A stretch of 64,000 bases of DNA from positions 5,274 to 69,273 of the forward strand of contig NZ_JBQKUP010000030.1 of assembly GCF_052156535.1 (NCBI RefSeq), written 5' to 3'. The stretch comes from Nitrospira_E sp052156535. GTDB taxonomy: Bacteria; Nitrospirota; Nitrospiria; Nitrospirales; UBA8639. Each line of letters opens with the position of its first letter. The first letter of the stretch is position 1. A program made the translations under genes and the position numbers. This document shows positions 1 through 8,781 of this stretch, piece by piece. The notes under the pieces are model-generated. The model saw nothing but the letters and a program-made list of their open reading frames with translations. It was not told the DNA's origin and did no database searches.

Positions 1-72
1 GAAGAATCAAATGGCATCGTCGTCCCTCTTGGCCGTCTAATTCTTCCCATGAAATCCCTTGTCATCTTGTGA
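1..72 (+). CDS. 3' end of an upstream gene (partial)
   Basis: Frame 1 is open from the first base to a TGA at 70-72, giving 23 residues that end in LVIL. The next gene starts 28 bases later on the same strand, so this is probably the tail of a co-directional gene cut by the window edge. The piece is too short to recognise and could be chance. Confidence 0.3.
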   Translation, partial: EESNGIVVPLGRLILPMKSLVIL

Positions 73-100
73 GTGGTTCTCATAGAGGATTGAGATAATA

Positions 101-1000
101 ATGGAACTTGTTGTCGGCGCACGTATTCATCAGTTACGGACCATTGATCCAGGAGAAATCCGGTTGATCCAGTTAGCACTGCCTGAGGAGGTTGAAATAG
201 CCGGAAAACTATATGCCCTCCGGGATACCATGCGTCCAGGAACAGCCTTTCTCGCAAAGCCCTGGGGAGACCGGACGGGCAAATATCGAAGACGGATGTA
301 TTCCCGGTCAAATGCCTCCTTCAATGAGCCACGCTTGTTGGAGACGTTCATCAATTATACCCATCTCGACCAGTCTGATACCTCCAGTTGGTGGCAATCG
401 GAAATGGCCACCGACTGGTTTGAGAAGGGAAAAACTGTAGAAGTTCGCCTCCAGATAGATGAAGAGAAGGGGGGCGTGTTGGTGTATGAAAATACCAAGG
501 TATGTAAGGCTACGAATCTTCGCCTGGAAGACGATGGGATATGGGAGGGAATGCGAATGGTCTGTGTGGCCTTCGGCACGGGGATTACGCCATTCTTATC
601 GTATGCCCGATATTTGAAAGCCAAAAATTTTGGTCGAAATGGAGGGAAAGCGGGAGCCCACCTGACGCTGGTGGCTAGTGTGCGTCATGAGGGGCAATTA
701 ATGCTTCATGAAGAAATGGTCGCCCTTGAGAAACAATTCCCCGAACATTTTCGATATCAACCAGTGTTAACTCGATCCTGGCCGGTTTCCTGGGGATATC
801 CGAAAGGTCGAATCCAGCGAGTGGTTCACTCCGTGTCCGGAAACGAACAAATCGACATTTCACGGTTTCAAACTATTGTGCCGAATATAGACCAATCGCA
901 TCTACGCATATGTGGGAGCGTCACGGCCTGCCGGCAGCTCACTCTTGGACTTGAACAAGGCGGGTTGGTTCCGATTACGTTGCGCACGGAGTCCTGGTAG
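101..1000 (+). CDS. Ferredoxin-NADP reductase-like FAD/NAD(P) oxidoreductase
   Basis: A 299-residue protein of the ferredoxin-NADP+ reductase fold. An N-terminal beta-barrel carries an RRMYSRSNAS stretch matching the flavin-binding RxYS motif (about residues 67-76). It is followed by an AFGTGITPFLSYARY nucleotide-binding segment (GTGxxPF, about 156-170) and, near the end, RICGSVTACRQL, like the CGxxxM region that contacts NAD(P). It would move electrons between NAD(P)H and a small carrier in the cytoplasm; the partner cannot be read. It lacks an obvious 2Fe-2S ferredoxin domain. A second, only distantly similar FNR-type protein lies at 43085-43816. The ATG at 101 is the first in frame, but its ribosome site is weak (GAGGATTGAG). 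Confidence 0.75.
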   Translation: MELVVGARIHQLRTIDPGEIRLIQLALPEEVEIAGKLYALRDTMRPGTAFLAKPWGDRTGKYRRRMYSRSNASFNEPRLLETFINYTHLDQSDTSSWWQSEMATDWFEKGKTVEVRLQIDEEKGGVLVYENTKVCKATNLRLEDDGIWEGMRMVCVAFGTGITPFLSYARYLKAKNFGRNGGKAGAHLTLVASVRHEGQLMLHEEMVALEKQFPEHFRYQPVLTRSWPVSWGYPKGRIQRVVHSVSGNEQIDISRFQTIVPNIDQSHLRICGSVTACRQLTLGLEQGGLVPITLRTESW

Positions 1001-1045
1001 AAAAAATCCATGCTGAAAGGCAGAGGAATTTGTTGTGGATGATTC

Positions 1046-1330
1046 TTATTCCCCTGCGGGCCGTGTAATGGAATCTGGAATCGTGACATTAGGACGGCGC
1101 AATAATCGGATCACGGGGCGACCAAGGAAGGTGTAATGTCCACAGATCAGGCAGTGCAAGCTGAGTGTGACAAGAAGTTCCTGTTCCAACTGTTCTAAAT
1201 GTACGGTTCGCGACCCACATCGAGAGCAACGAGGATACTTCTCGGTGGAGGGCTTTTTGGTCACGGTCTTTTTGGGAGAGTTCTTGCGTGTCTTGCCGGT
1301 TGGTTGGTCCGACTGTCCTGACTTTTTCAT
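1046..1330 (-). CDS. Small zinc-ribbon protein, unknown role
   Basis: A 94-residue basic protein with a lysine/threonine-rich N-terminus followed by two knuckles, CSRCGS and CLICGH, about 27 residues apart: a treble-clef or zinc-ribbon arrangement that probably binds one zinc. Nothing else is recognisable. The start at 1330 (MKKSGQ) is preferred over the longer frame at 1366 because AAGGA lies 7 bases upstream of it. Its 3' end converges on the end of the FNR-like gene. It could be a nucleic-acid-binding accessory protein, but that is only a guess from its basic charge. Confidence 0.55.
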   Translation of the reverse strand: MKKSGQSDQPTGKTRKNSPKKTVTKKPSTEKYPRCSRCGSRTVHLEQLEQELLVTLSLHCLICGHYTFLGRPVIRLLRRPNVTIPDSITRPAGE

Positions 1331-1527
1331 GAATGAATCCTTGGTCAAGGTAATAGAAGAACTCATCTGGATATAACCAATTCCTGTGCCAAAATTTTAG
1401 TGGAAAAAGTGACAGAAAAGTCCAAAAACGACCTAGAAATAGGAGGAAGGAGGCCGACACTGGGTAAAACTTACCCGAGGAACAGGGTCAAAAATGCTGC
1501 GCTGGAGCGCGGTTGGCGGGCTAACGT

Positions 1528-1998
1528 TTATTGACTGGGAATGGGAGTCGAGGGGCGAGAGAGGATGGCCTCAGAACGAAGGCGGAGATTGGCTGCTTCC
1601 GATGGTCGATTCGCTGCTTGCAACATTCGAGCATACCGTTGAAGGATGGCCGCCACGTCTGGATGGTTTGGGCCATTCGCGGTTTCTTTTAATTTGAGGG
1701 CCCGTTCATATTGCGCAGCGGATTTGTCATATTCTTTCCGATCTTCGTAATAGGTGGCCAAACTATATAGACTAGTTAAGAGCAGGGGGTTTCCCGGTCC
1801 TAACCCTTCAGCATGTTTAACCGTGGCCAATAACTGGTTTTCTAACGCGGGGGTGGGTGATTCTCCGGTGGTTGCCGGAAGCGAGGACCGAGAAGAAGGC
1901 GAAGGCGTTCTTGAATGGGAGGTACATGCGCTGAGTAGGCCGATCAAAAGCATAATGGTCCACATCATCCTAAAAATAGATTGTATATTCCAGTTCAT
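1528..1998 (-). CDS. TPR-repeat lipoprotein
   Basis: A 156-residue exported protein. The N-terminus has a short charged stretch, a hydrophobic core and the lipobox LLSAC with Cys25 as the probable lipidation site. A Ser/Pro-rich linker follows. The rest (about residues 55-150) reads as tetratricopeptide repeats, for example LLTSLYSLATYYEDRKEYDKS and ALKLKETANGPNHPDVAAIL (the kinesin-light-chain-like TPR type with NHPDVA). Such repeats mediate protein-protein contacts, here probably at the inner leaflet of the outer membrane. The start at 1998 is chosen because the next upstream ATG (2022) would put extra polar residues before the signal peptide; AGGG lies 9 bases upstream. Confidence 0.65.
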   Translation of the reverse strand: MNWNIQSIFRMMWTIMLLIGLLSACTSHSRTPSPSSRSSLPATTGESPTPALENQLLATVKHAEGLGPGNPLLLTSLYSLATYYEDRKEYDKSAAQYERALKLKETANGPNHPDVAAILQRYARMLQAANRPSEAANLRLRSEAILSRPSTPIPSQ

Positions 1999-2154
1999 AG
2001 GACTACACCCTGACCAACGCATCTTCCAAAAAGCCTCGAATAGAAAATCAGAAGTGATTCTATGAACTCTGGGCCTGTTCTCGCAAGTGAACTCCCCCGT
2101 TTATGATTTATCAACAACCAATTCAATAGTGATTTGAATGGAGAAGAGCACACG

Positions 2155-3240
2155 ATGACGGTCTTGTGGTGTTCAATTTCGGCCCATGGCTTTGGGCATG
2201 CCGCGCAATTAATGCCAATCTTGAATGAATTAGATGGGGCGATTGATGACCTGCATGTGATTTTACGCACCCAGGTACCTGCCGATTTTTTTCAACGTCA
2301 TCTCCGCGTGAGTTGGGAGTTGCAGGATGTCCAACAAGATATTGGATGTGTCCAGCGAGGGCCCTTGGATATTGATGTGGAGGAAACATGGGAGGCTTAC
2401 ACCAAATTTCACACACAGTGGGAGTCCAAGGTTGAGGAGGAAGCTCAGGCCATCCGATTGTCCAAGCCGCGTCTGGTCATTTCCAATATTTCGCCTCTTG
2501 CCATAGCTGGCGCAGCTCAAGCGAAGTGCCCGGTGGTGGGAATTGCCTCGCTGTCCTGGGATCGGGTGTTAGAGCCATTTATGCAAGCCGATTCCGCTCT
2601 TCATCGTTCGATTCTCAAAACCATTCGTAACAGTTATGGGTTGGCAGACTCTCTCCTCCGCCTCCATCCGGGTATCGAGATGCCGGCCTTTGGTTCGACG
2701 GTTGATGTAGGACCTTCGGCACCCTTGAGGACGCGGAACGGCTATGATCTGCGAAAAGCCTTGGGGGTGGGAGAGCATGAATTGATCGTCCTCATTGCCT
2801 TTGGGGGTGTGCCGCTCAACCGTCTTCCACTTGAGCAGATGTCCGCAATGGCCGGGTTCCACTTTTTAGTAAGCGGACTCCCATCTTTGTCTTCTTATGC
2901 CTCGGTGCATCGTGTTGAAGATCTTGCGATGCCATTCGGGGAAATCAGTCAACAGGCCGATATCATCATGACTAAGCCGGGGTATGGTACCGTGATCGCC
3001 GCGGTCCAGGATAAGACGGCATTGGTCTACGTCCGTCGAAATAATTTCGTGGACGAACAGAGTTTAGTGGATTATATCCATCGACACGGGCGAGGATTGG
3101 AGTTATCCCGTGATGACTTTGAATCCGGCAATTGGGAACCGACTCTTCGAGCTGTGCTTACAGTAGCGTTTCCGTCTGAGGCGCATCCGTCACCGGGCAC
3201 GGGTGACGTTGTTTGTCAGTTAAAAACATATTTGTCGTGA
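2155..3240 (+). CDS. MurG/arabinokinase-N-like glycosyltransferase (GT-B fold)
   Basis: A 361-residue protein. The N-terminal WCSISAHGFGHAAQ motif matches the (S/G)GHGxGHAxR loop of GT-B glycosyltransferases related to MurG and to the N-terminal half of plant arabinokinase. The C-terminal half has AFGGVPLNRL and TKPGYGTVIAA, which fit the nucleotide-sugar-binding region of that fold (the glycine-rich GTVxxA loop). It probably handles a UDP-sugar, but acceptor and product cannot be told. There is no kinase domain. The start at 2155 (MTVLWC) is preferred because GGAGAAG lies about 10 bases upstream; an in-frame ATG at 2134 would add seven polar residues. It stands alone between divergent or convergent neighbours. 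Confidence 0.7.
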   Translation: MTVLWCSISAHGFGHAAQLMPILNELDGAIDDLHVILRTQVPADFFQRHLRVSWELQDVQQDIGCVQRGPLDIDVEETWEAYTKFHTQWESKVEEEAQAIRLSKPRLVISNISPLAIAGAAQAKCPVVGIASLSWDRVLEPFMQADSALHRSILKTIRNSYGLADSLLRLHPGIEMPAFGSTVDVGPSAPLRTRNGYDLRKALGVGEHELIVLIAFGGVPLNRLPLEQMSAMAGFHFLVSGLPSLSSYASVHRVEDLAMPFGEISQQADIIMTKPGYGTVIAAVQDKTALVYVRRNNFVDEQSLVDYIHRHGRGLELSRDDFESGNWEPTLRAVLTVAFPSEAHPSPGTGDVVCQLKTYLS

Positions 3241-3266
3241 TGAAGGGAAACGGGCCGGGGATCTTT

Positions 3267-3794
3267 TCAAGCACTATCCGGGATCAGAGAGGGGTAGGGA
3301 GAGACCGTAATGGCTTCAATCGTATTGAAGACACGTGAGGCATTCAATTCTCGTTCTTTCCAAAATACTCCGATCACTTCCACGGAAAGATCCAGTGAAA
3401 TTGACGGTGAGCCTTGCGTGCGATCGTGTTGACCAAAGACGACAATGGATTGTTCACCCTCGGCCAGGCGAAACACAAAGCGTATGGCTAACTCTGAGTC
3501 AGTAAGGTGCATTTCCGGTTGAGTGACCACTCCACGAACGGCCACGAGTTGTTGATGATAGGAAGCTGGTTGACTGAGCAGCATGGCAATGGAGACGGGT
3601 TCGGGTGATGTGGTAAAAGTGGAGGAGGGGAGGGGAGACGAGTGTGGCCAGAGGAGCCCGGGTGTGGATGGTGCCGAGGCAACTCCCTCGATGGAAGCTT
3701 TCAAGGGAGATGGCGGTTGATGCGTTATGTCCATCCCAACGAACAGGAGAGCATTCCAAGCTCCAATCAACAGAACTTTTGAATAAATGGTCAT
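3267..3794 (-). CDS. Exported protein with possible OB-fold domain
   Basis: A 175-residue protein with a weakly hydrophobic N-terminus (YSKVLLIGAWNALLFVGM) that could be a signal peptide or anchor, then a Pro/Ser-rich spacer (to about residue 65). The C-terminal domain (about 70-165) contains VRGVVTQPEMHL, FRLAEGEQSIVVFG and DLSVEVIGVFW, the alternating beta-strand spacing seen in small OB-fold proteins of the periplasm. I cannot assign a family. It is convergent with the glycosyltransferase, 26 bases apart. No good ribosome site is visible before the ATG at 3794, so the start is uncertain. Confidence 0.5.
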   Translation of the reverse strand: MTIYSKVLLIGAWNALLFVGMDITHQPPSPLKASIEGVASAPSTPGLLWPHSSPLPSSTFTTSPEPVSIAMLLSQPASYHQQLVAVRGVVTQPEMHLTDSELAIRFVFRLAEGEQSIVVFGQHDRTQGSPSISLDLSVEVIGVFWKERELNASRVFNTIEAITVSPYPSLIPDSA

Positions 3795-3905
3795 GAAGGA
3801 AAAGCTGCTTTTGAGAAATAATATTCAGGGACAAGTGAACGTGGATACTCGCAAAAGCTGCGCAAATAACCAGGTGAAGAATTTTCTTCTGTAAGGAACA
3901 AGTCA

Positions 3906-4583
3906 ATGCCAGTCGTCGATTATTATGCGGTTCTCGGTGTCGTTCTTCAAGCATCGCAAGATGAGATAAAAAAAGCCTATCGCGCATTGGCCCTTCAATA
4001 TCATCCTGACCGCAATCGAGGAAATCGTCAGGCTGAACAAAAAATTCGTGAAGTCAATGCAGCCTATGAAATTTTGGGTGATCCGGATGCCAGAAAGACG
4101 TATGATCGAATGCGTTTGGGCTATGTCGAGCCGATGGTGCACCGACGGGATGGGTATCCGGAACCTGAGCCGGAAGTATCCATTTCTCCGTCAGTGGTCT
4201 TGCAACGAATGGAAGAAACCCTTCGAGAGGAATCCCGCAAACAACTGTTTATGGTCTTGATACGCAATACACAAAGAATCAAAGAAGAATTAGGCATTAT
4301 TCGGGAGCGGGTCATTCGTGCCCAAGGGTATGATACCTTTCTGGAAAAAATTGTCATGCAGCGAGGCCAGGAAGTGTTAGATGAACTCGTGTCCGTGGAG
4401 CTCAAACAGCGCCGAGAGCGGCTCGTGGATATAGCCGTGGAGATGGTGTGCTCGGCCGTTCCAGGTTCGTTTCGAGGCGAAGAGCCAATGGATCAGGTTC
4501 GACGAAGTTTAGGGCAGGCGTATCAGGAAGGATGGATTGAAGGATACGAACAAGCTTGTGAACTGCTCTACGAGCGTAGGTAA
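3906..4583 (+). CDS. J-domain (DnaJ-like) co-chaperone protein
   Basis: A 225-residue protein with a complete N-terminal J domain (about residues 4-70): DYYAVLGV, then KKAYRALALQYHPDRN with the His33-Pro34-Asp35 triad that stimulates DnaK ATPase, and NAAYEILGDPDARKTYD. It has no Gly/Phe region and no zinc-finger domain, so it is a class C J protein. The remaining 150 residues are charged and helical (repeated Glu/Arg runs), with no recognisable domain, and probably choose the client. AAGGAAC lies about 6 bases before the ATG. It is probably a specialised partner of the chromosomal DnaK rather than the housekeeping DnaJ. Confidence 0.8.
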   Translation: MPVVDYYAVLGVVLQASQDEIKKAYRALALQYHPDRNRGNRQAEQKIREVNAAYEILGDPDARKTYDRMRLGYVEPMVHRRDGYPEPEPEVSISPSVVLQRMEETLREESRKQLFMVLIRNTQRIKEELGIIRERVIRAQGYDTFLEKIVMQRGQEVLDELVSVELKQRRERLVDIAVEMVCSAVPGSFRGEEPMDQVRRSLGQAYQEGWIEGYEQACELLYERR

Positions 4584-4676
4584 TCAGGACGGATACATCG
4601 AGAAACGCACAAATGGAAGTGGATAAGGGAAATGAGGAACAATGAGGAGGCTAGCATTGCTTGAAATCCGATGCCA

Positions 4677-4698
4677 GCAAATGGGACGTCCCATTTGC
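4677..4698. terminator. Perfect 22-base palindrome between convergent genes
   Basis: GCAAATGGGAC is followed directly by its reverse complement GTCCCATTTGC. It sits between the ends of two convergent genes, where it could form a hairpin in either transcript and act as a bidirectional terminator. There is no clear U-run on either side, so a binding site is an alternative. Confidence 0.45.
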
Positions 4699-4722
4699 CG
4701 GATCATGGCCGTTTCACAATCC

Positions 4723-5049
4723 TCAGCGATCAAAGGGAGAAGAGGGTTGCTGGAAGGAATTGCCTTTTGAGGCGGGATGCCTGGATGTGGATAATGCCTG
4801 AGCCTCCTTCGACAAGGTCACCTGGTCCTGGATAGGAGAGGGGACACCTCGTTCCCGATGGCTTTTGGCTTTGCCACTCTCCTCATCGGAACTCACGGCG
4901 GTCACCTGTTTTCGTGAATGATCTCCCGATGATGCGGGTTGCAGAAATTGAATAGCTCCTACTTCCGGTAAAGTCATGGTCAGTACTCCTTTGCTCTCCT
5001 GAATGAGTTCGAGACTTCCCTTACCATCTCTGTATCGGTATGTGCCCAT
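4723..5049 (-). CDS. Small hypothetical protein
   Basis: A 108-residue open frame starting MGTYRYRDG. It is polar and probably disordered after residue 40; near the end, DQVTLSKEAQALS recalls the conserved N-terminal DxVxLSxxAQ pattern of flagellar FlgM-like and related small regulators, but no such neighbour is present. The longer frame reaching 5151 is less likely because its N-terminus looks non-coding. There is no ribosome site worth the name, so confidence is low. I do not recognise it. Confidence 0.35.
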   Translation of the reverse strand: MGTYRYRDGKGSLELIQESKGVLTMTLPEVGAIQFLQPASSGDHSRKQVTAVSSDEESGKAKSHRERGVPSPIQDQVTLSKEAQALSTSRHPASKGNSFQQPSSPFDR

Positions 5050-5413
5050 ATTGCTTGCGGCGAGGGAATGGGTGGATTTATCGAAACGACATAGAATGTG
5101 AACTATTTGCCAAAAAGGACAAGGAATCAATTGGGACGCCCACAACATCAATAACGAGTGAATGGGCTATAGATGAGCAACAGGTATGTCAAAACAACGG
5201 TGTGACCCGACTACCTTTGAAGTCGAGCGGTGCAAAGGAAGGGTCAGTTTCATTGATCGTGTGCTTCCCTTTCATGAAATTCACGAGACTATCACGACCT
5301 CCCGGTTATTGTGTATGTAGGAAAAGTGGTGATTAGGTTGAGCAGAAATCTTTCAAAACCAACTGATCTATCCCCCTTCGTTTCCTGACAGGTTCGCTAA
5401 ACCACTTGGGGTA
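5050..5413. other. Gene-free stretch
   Basis: About 360 bases between the small hypothetical gene and the enoyl-CoA hydratase end. Short frames exist on both strands but none has a ribosome site or recognisable protein, and no strong hairpin or repeat was seen. Confidence 0.4.
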
Positions 5414-6202
5414 TCAGAGGTCCTTGAAATGCGGTGTGCGTTTTTCTAAAAAAGCCGCCAGCCCTTCTTGTTTATCTTCGGATTCGCAAAGTTCTCCAAA
5501 CAAGGTTGCTTCTACCAGCAATCCCTCACGAAGTTTCAAATCCGACCCCCTTTGAATGGCTTGAAGGACTGCTCGAACAGCACTTTGACTTTTTGAGGCA
5601 ATCCGACTGGCGAGTCCGATAGCCTGAGGCATCAAATCTTTATCAGAGAAAACCTCAGATATCAGTCCGCATGTTTTGCCATCCTCTGCGGAGAGCGTAT
5701 CCCCGGTCAGAATCATTTCTGTAGCTTTCGAGTGGCCGATGAGACGAAGCAGGCGTTGCGTCCCGCCGAACCCTGGGATCAGGCCAAGATTCACCTCCGG
5801 TAGCCCGAGTTGAATTCCTTCAGCAGCTAATCGGAGATGACAACACAATGCCAATTCCAAGCCTCCGCCGAGGCAGATGCCATTGATGGCTGCGATTATG
5901 GGTTTCGGCGAAGCCGCAATTTTATTGAAAATTCTTTGGCCGGTGATAGCCAGTTTTTTGCCTTTTGGCCTAGACCCGATTTCTGCCAACATCCGGATGT
6001 CGGCTCCTGCAATGAAAAACCGTCCTGTTCCGGTGATGATGATGACCTTCACTCGATCATTATCGGCCAGATCGTCCAGGGTTGATTCGAGTTCACTAAG
6101 CCCTTGGGGTGTAAGCACATTTGCGGGAGGATGGTTGATCGTCACCGTCGCGACATGATCTGCCACCTGGTCGGTGAGCCATATGCGAGGAAGTGCGCTC
6201 AT
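5414..6202 (-). CDS. Enoyl-CoA hydratase/isomerase family protein
   Basis: A 262-residue crotonase-fold enzyme that would hydrate trans-2-enoyl-CoA to 3-hydroxyacyl-CoA. The oxyanion-hole segments are present (FFIAGADI and GICLGGGLELAL), as is the second acidic region LPEVNLGLIPGFGGTQRL, which holds the glutamate and the GGTQRL signature of true hydratases. The start at 6202 (MSALPRIW) has AGGAGA 7 bases upstream, better than the frame start at 6244. It is divergent from the acyl-CoA dehydrogenase at 6466, so the pair provides two successive beta-oxidation steps under one promoter region. It would fit the butyryl-CoA branch completed by the dehydrogenase and thiolase at 26-28 kb. Confidence 0.85.
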   Translation of the reverse strand: MSALPRIWLTDQVADHVATVTINHPPANVLTPQGLSELESTLDDLADNDRVKVIIITGTGRFFIAGADIRMLAEIGSRPKGKKLAITGQRIFNKIAASPKPIIAAINGICLGGGLELALCCHLRLAAEGIQLGLPEVNLGLIPGFGGTQRLLRLIGHSKATEMILTGDTLSAEDGKTCGLISEVFSDKDLMPQAIGLASRIASKSQSAVRAVLQAIQRGSDLKLREGLLVEATLFGELCESEDKQEGLAAFLEKRTPHFKDL

Positions 6203-6465
6203 GGTCTTGTCTCCTATGGAGAGTCGTGCATCCTCGGCCTGCATGCCTTAGCCGAATCCGTGATGCATGGGGCCACACTTTGATAATATAAAATTATCTT
6301 ATCATAATGATATAATATTATGAGTTCAATATCATTGCTTGCGGACTGTAAAAAGGAATTTTCTACAGACCATCTGGCTGAAAAAACCTGTCCAGTATTC
6401 GGCGAGAATTGGAGAGTCAGATGTATGCTGGTTTCCTTCGGAATTCACAGTAAGGAGGTCCGGAC
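6203..6465. promoter_or_regulatory. Divergent AT-rich promoter region with palindromes
   Basis: Between the hydratase and acyl-CoA dehydrogenase starts lies a strongly AT-rich core (6280-6335). It contains GATAATATAAAATTATC (inverted GATAAT/ATTATC, 6282-6298) and the perfect 13-base palindrome TATCATAATGATA (6300-6312), plus TATAAT at 6311-6316, which could be a -10 box. ATCATTGCTTG at 6331-6341 recurs, inverted, at 34103-34113 in the other large catabolic promoter region. The arrangement suggests operators of a regulator controlling both directions. Confidence 0.5.
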
Positions 6466-8451
6466 ATGTCACAACTTTTCAGAGGCATGGAGCGAATAGA
6501 AGAAGCGCGCCAGGAAATGGCCGGAGAGAGTTTTATGGCGGGCCTGTTCATGGGAAACCCGGACTTCAACCTGCTGTTTCCGCCGGAAGGGCCAGACGCG
6601 GAAAAGCAAATCGGCGAAGAATATTGCCAGAAAATTGAAGAATTTCTGAAGCGGCATGTGGATCCGGACGACATCGAACGAACCGCTAAAATCCCGGAGC
6701 ATGTGCTCAAGGGCCTGCTGGACCTTGGGGCATTCGGAATGAAAATACCCAAAGAATATGGCGGGCTGGGATTTTCGTATACGAACTACGGGCGGGTGCT
6801 GATGCTGATGGCCAGCTGGAGTAATATCCTGGCCCTTACCGTTGCGGTGCCACAGTCCATCGGGATTGCCATGCCGATTCTTCTGTTCGGAAACGAGGAT
6901 CAGAAAAAGGCCTTTCTCCCGCGGGTCGCGAGAAAGGAAATCTCGGCTTTTGCGCTCACGGAACCGGACACCGGATCGGATGCGGCCAATATTCAAACAA
7001 AAGCCGTCCTAAATGCATTGGGCACACATTTTGTGGTCAACGGCGAAAAACTCTGGTGCACGAATGGCTCCCTCGCCAGCCTGATAACACTGGTGGCCCG
7101 CGTGCCGGCAAAACAAATATTCCTGGACGGGAAAACCAAATGGGTCCCTGTGCCCGAAGGAAAGGGGGCAGAAGCTTCTGTCCACACGGCGTTCATCCTG
7201 GACATGGCCAGCCCCGGCGTGAAGATTCAGCAACGATGTCAATTTGAAGGATGTCGGGGCATTGAAAACGCCCATATGACATTCACCGACGTGCAAATTC
7301 CAGTGGAAAACCTCATTGGAGAAATCGGGAAAGGCTTGAAATATGCGTTGACTATTCTGAACGTCGGGCGGGCCATCAGTATTCCGGCTGTGTGTCTGGG
7401 GATGGCCAAGCAAGCCTGGCAACCCACATTGGATCGGGCAAATTCACGCGTGACCTTTCAGCAGCCGCTAAGCCGGCGGAAAACCCAAATGAGGCGCGTA
7501 GGACAGATGGCTGCGGATCTTTTTGCCATGGAGGCCCTGTCCTGGCTGGTGTGGCGTATGGCCGATCAATATGCGTATGACATTCGTATTGAAGCCGCCA
7601 TTGCCAAAATCGCGTGTTCGGAAAAGGCGATCAATTTTCTTAAAGGTGCGCAAACAATCTTTGGAGGAATGGGATACGAAAAGGCCGATTCCAAGCGGGT
7701 TCGGGGAGAGCCGGCCTTCGGGGTTGAACAATTGGTTCGGGATATCGAAATGTACCGTATCGGGGAGGGAGCCACGGATATTCTGCGACCCTTTGTGGCC
7801 CGTGAAGCCCTGAACCCGCATTTGGAACAAGCCAGGAATTATCTGGACGCAAAAGGCAAAGCCCTGGAACGCATCCGGGAAGGGGTGAAGGTCGCGCAAT
7901 GGTATCTTCCCCGATACCTTGACCTGTGGAAACGGAATCCACTTCCTTCCCGTTCAGAGACAGATCATCCCAAAGTCCGCAAGCACCTCACGTATGTCGA
8001 ACGGGCAAGTCGCCGTCTGGCCAGAGCCATTTTCTACATTCTGGCCATTCACCAGGAAGGGATTCATGATGATCAGGGCAGGCAAAATAGGATTGAGTCG
8101 GTGGGGGAAGATATGTTGATCATTGCGGCCACGGCGTTATGGGCTGAGCGGCAATATAGCCGGGAAGGGGATCCCCGTGTATGGGACCTGGCCAATGAGG
8201 TGTTTCATGCGGCGCGTGAGCGGATTGACCGGATGATTCCGGAAATCATCCACAATGACGATCATGTCACGGCAAACGTCGGAAAACGGGCATTCCTCGG
8301 TCAATATCCGATGCTGAATCATGGCATCATTTACCGGGACCTTTTCGACTATATCCCGAAGGGGCCAGCGGGAACTTTAAAGGAGAAAGGACCAAATGAA
8401 AAAACCAATCAGGAGGATGAGGTTTTCACGATGCTGACCGATTCGGGATAG
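6466..8451 (+). CDS. Acyl-CoA dehydrogenase, long VLCAD/ACAD9-type
   Basis: A 661-residue flavoenzyme that makes the 2-enoyl-CoA from an acyl-CoA and passes electrons to ETF. The order is the family's: helical N-domain (about 40-160), beta domain with FALTEPDTGSDAA and EKLWCTNG (about 165-290), and C-terminal helical domain with FGGMGY and RIGEGATDILR, in which Glu434 sits at the catalytic-base position of VLCAD. The extra C-terminal 200 residues are typical of the membrane-associated long forms rather than the 380-residue short-chain enzymes. AAGGAGG lies 9 bases before the ATG. Divergent from enoyl-CoA hydratase; the two probably work in sequence. Chain-length preference cannot be read. Confidence 0.87.
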   Translation: MSQLFRGMERIEEARQEMAGESFMAGLFMGNPDFNLLFPPEGPDAEKQIGEEYCQKIEEFLKRHVDPDDIERTAKIPEHVLKGLLDLGAFGMKIPKEYGGLGFSYTNYGRVLMLMASWSNILALTVAVPQSIGIAMPILLFGNEDQKKAFLPRVARKEISAFALTEPDTGSDAANIQTKAVLNALGTHFVVNGEKLWCTNGSLASLITLVARVPAKQIFLDGKTKWVPVPEGKGAEASVHTAFILDMASPGVKIQQRCQFEGCRGIENAHMTFTDVQIPVENLIGEIGKGLKYALTILNVGRAISIPAVCLGMAKQAWQPTLDRANSRVTFQQPLSRRKTQMRRVGQMAADLFAMEALSWLVWRMADQYAYDIRIEAAIAKIACSEKAINFLKGAQTIFGGMGYEKADSKRVRGEPAFGVEQLVRDIEMYRIGEGATDILRPFVAREALNPHLEQARNYLDAKGKALERIREGVKVAQWYLPRYLDLWKRNPLPSRSETDHPKVRKHLTYVERASRRLARAIFYILAIHQEGIHDDQGRQNRIESVGEDMLIIAATALWAERQYSREGDPRVWDLANEVFHAARERIDRMIPEIIHNDDHVTANVGKRAFLGQYPMLNHGIIYRDLFDYIPKGPAGTLKEKGPNEKTNQEDEVFTMLTDSG

Positions 8452-8781
8452 GTGGAATGATCAATGACGGATTGTGTTTCTTCGAAATGGGTCCGGATAT
8501 TCATTGAGGGGGCATTGGGGCGGGCGCCAAAAATCCAAAATTTGGGAACGGTCAGTCTCACAATCAATCTTCTCTGCCTATGAAAAGGGAACAAACATAT
8601 CCAAAATGGCCAGCCCAGAAATGCCGCGTGACGTGCGAATCCCGGGCAGAAGTGTGCGTTTAGAGGGATCGGGCGGGGATATACCGCTGGCGGACTTTTT
8701 CACGATCCTGTTAGAATTTTCTTTCCTATCTCATAAATGTTGACCTAAGGGTAGACATGCACCTTTGCTTAGGAAGAGCAC
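8452..8781. other. Gene-free stretch before the sigma-54 activator
   Basis: About 330 bases. A GTG-initiated frame at 8474-8743 lacks a ribosome site and has no recognisable protein, so I do not call it. GGAAGAG lies 7 bases upstream of the ATG at 8782. No clear terminator for the acyl-CoA dehydrogenase gene was seen. Confidence 0.4.

Noticed and set aside
8474..8743. GTG-started frame of 89 codons before the sigma-54 activator
   Set aside because: No ribosome site, no recognisable protein, unusual composition.
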